Assembly (NCBI RefSeq): GCF_001984055.1
Contig: NZ_LYVO01000005.1
Coordinates: 62,001-126,000 of the forward strand
DNA length: 64,000 nucleotides
Direction of reading: 5' to 3'
DNA from: Variovorax sp. KK3
GTDB lineage: Bacteria > Pseudomonadota > Gammaproteobacteria > Burkholderiales > Burkholderiaceae_C
Position numbers and translations under genes: made by a program
Notes under the pieces: model-generated
What the model was told of the DNA's origin: nothing
What the model saw: the letters and a program-made list of their open reading frames with translations, nothing else
Database searches by the model: none
Shown: piece by piece, positions 63,519-64,000 of the stretch
How the letters are laid out: each line of letters opens with the position of its first letter
Position numbering within the stretch: the stretch's first letter is position 1

Positions 63519-63983
63519 ATGTCCTTTCACGCGGAACAATTTGCCGAACTTCTGGTTTCGCTTGGGGAACAGAACCCAAGCGTCGAAGCAATCTCGCAAG
63601 AAACGGATGCAGCCCGATGGATCATTGAATTCGAGCGCGATCTCGTACTTCTTCTCGAACTGGATGAAGACCATGGAACGCTGAATATCGAGGCTGATCT
63701 CGGTCGGCCACCGGAAGAGCGCAGGTTGGAAACTTGCGAGGCATTGATGATGTTCACGTCTCTCAAGCACGCTTCGGAGGGCATGGCGATGGCACTGAGC
63801 GAGCCAGCCGGTAATTATCTTCTTCTAGGCCAATCGCCCGCTCTTGATATGGAGGGATTCGATATTCCATCCGCAATTCTCAAATTTGCTGATCACGCAT
63901 TGCAATGGAAAGACATTGTTGCGGACGGTGCTCAGCAAGGTTATGCGAAGGGCGAAATGAACACGCTTGCAATGTTGGCGTGA
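63519..63983 (+). CDS. Type III secretion chaperone-like (CesT fold) protein
   Basis: A 154-residue acidic protein. The pattern fits class I secretion chaperones: an N-terminal helix (FHAEQFAELLVSLGEQNPSV), a strand that reads WIIEFERDLVLLLELDED, then NIEADLGRPPEERRLETCEA, a hydrophobic helix, and a strand ending LLLGQSPALDMEGFD before the last helices. Low isoelectric point and size (about 150 residues) agree. AGGTG precedes the ATG. A secretion operon may continue past the window edge; no effector gene is visible upstream. Confidence 0.6.
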   Translation: MSFHAEQFAELLVSLGEQNPSVEAISQETDAARWIIEFERDLVLLLELDEDHGTLNIEADLGRPPEERRLETCEALMMFTSLKHASEGMAMALSEPAGNYLLLGQSPALDMEGFDIPSAILKFADHALQWKDIVADGAQQGYAKGEMNTLAMLA

Positions 63984-64000
63984 TCTGCCTGCAGCCCATT

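Noticed and set aside
1..64000. CRISPR array or cas genes accompanying the Tn7-like module
   Set aside because: No regularly spaced repeats and no Cas-like proteins are seen in the window; the left flank is unknown.

Overview
The window is GC-rich, densely packed DNA that reads as the accessory part of a betaproteobacterial chromosome or large plasmid, most likely Burkholderiales (Comamonadaceae-like). The pointers are a Bug-type tricarboxylate-binding protein, several short H-NS proteins with the Burkholderiales-style C-terminal motif, RsbRD-type kinase architecture and the codon bias. This placement is inference; there is no rRNA, tRNA or core housekeeping gene to fix it.

Layout. 0-6.2 kb: a four-gene Tn7-like transposition operon (tnsB cut by the window edge, tnsC, two different tniQ/tnsD genes). 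6.2-13 kb: small regulators, solitary or broken antitoxin genes (XRE, AbrB, two decayed DUF2384/MbcA-ParS genes), an H-NS gene and a complete IS5-family element with its target duplication. 13.6-21.4 kb: truncated LysR gene, histidine kinase, small membrane proteins, a lipoprotein hydrolase and a nonsense-interrupted SRAP gene. 21.9-26.5 kb: a compact catabolic operon (MBL hydrolase, carboxymuconolactone decarboxylase-like protein, Bug protein, fumarylacetoacetase, TetR) with a perfect 16-bp palindrome at its promoter. 27-36.4 kb: antitoxin-like genes, a metallophosphoesterase and secreted lipoproteins. 36.7-38.6 kb: fused relics of IS21 and IS66 elements. 40-44.5 kb: a HAD/metallophosphoesterase pair (second copy of the metallophosphoesterase) and a Dam DNA methyltransferase fused in frame to an H-NS protein. 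45-51.2 kb: more H-NS genes, SIR2 and HsdR fragments, an AT-rich three-gene operon of unknown function, and two members of a small unknown protein family whose third member lies at 9.6 kb. 51.4-51.7 kb: strongly folded non-coding DNA. 52.3-61.8 kb: a four-gene co-directional operon that looks like an anti-phage defence locus: DUF4297-like nuclease, SMC-like ATPase with zinc hook, giant sacsin-type GHKL ATPase with a DUF3883 nuclease tail, and NERD-nuclease/SF1 helicase. 62-64 kb: small unknown genes and a type III secretion chaperone-like protein.

How it fits together (inference): this is a heavily reworked mobile/defence island. Transposition genes lie at one end, a putative multi-gene defence system at the other, and between them are many decayed antitoxins, IS fragments, a solitary adenine methyltransferase and at least four H-NS-type genes that could silence or bind the imported DNA. 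The two candidates most likely to be new biology are the four-gene defence operon and the Dam-H-NS fusion.
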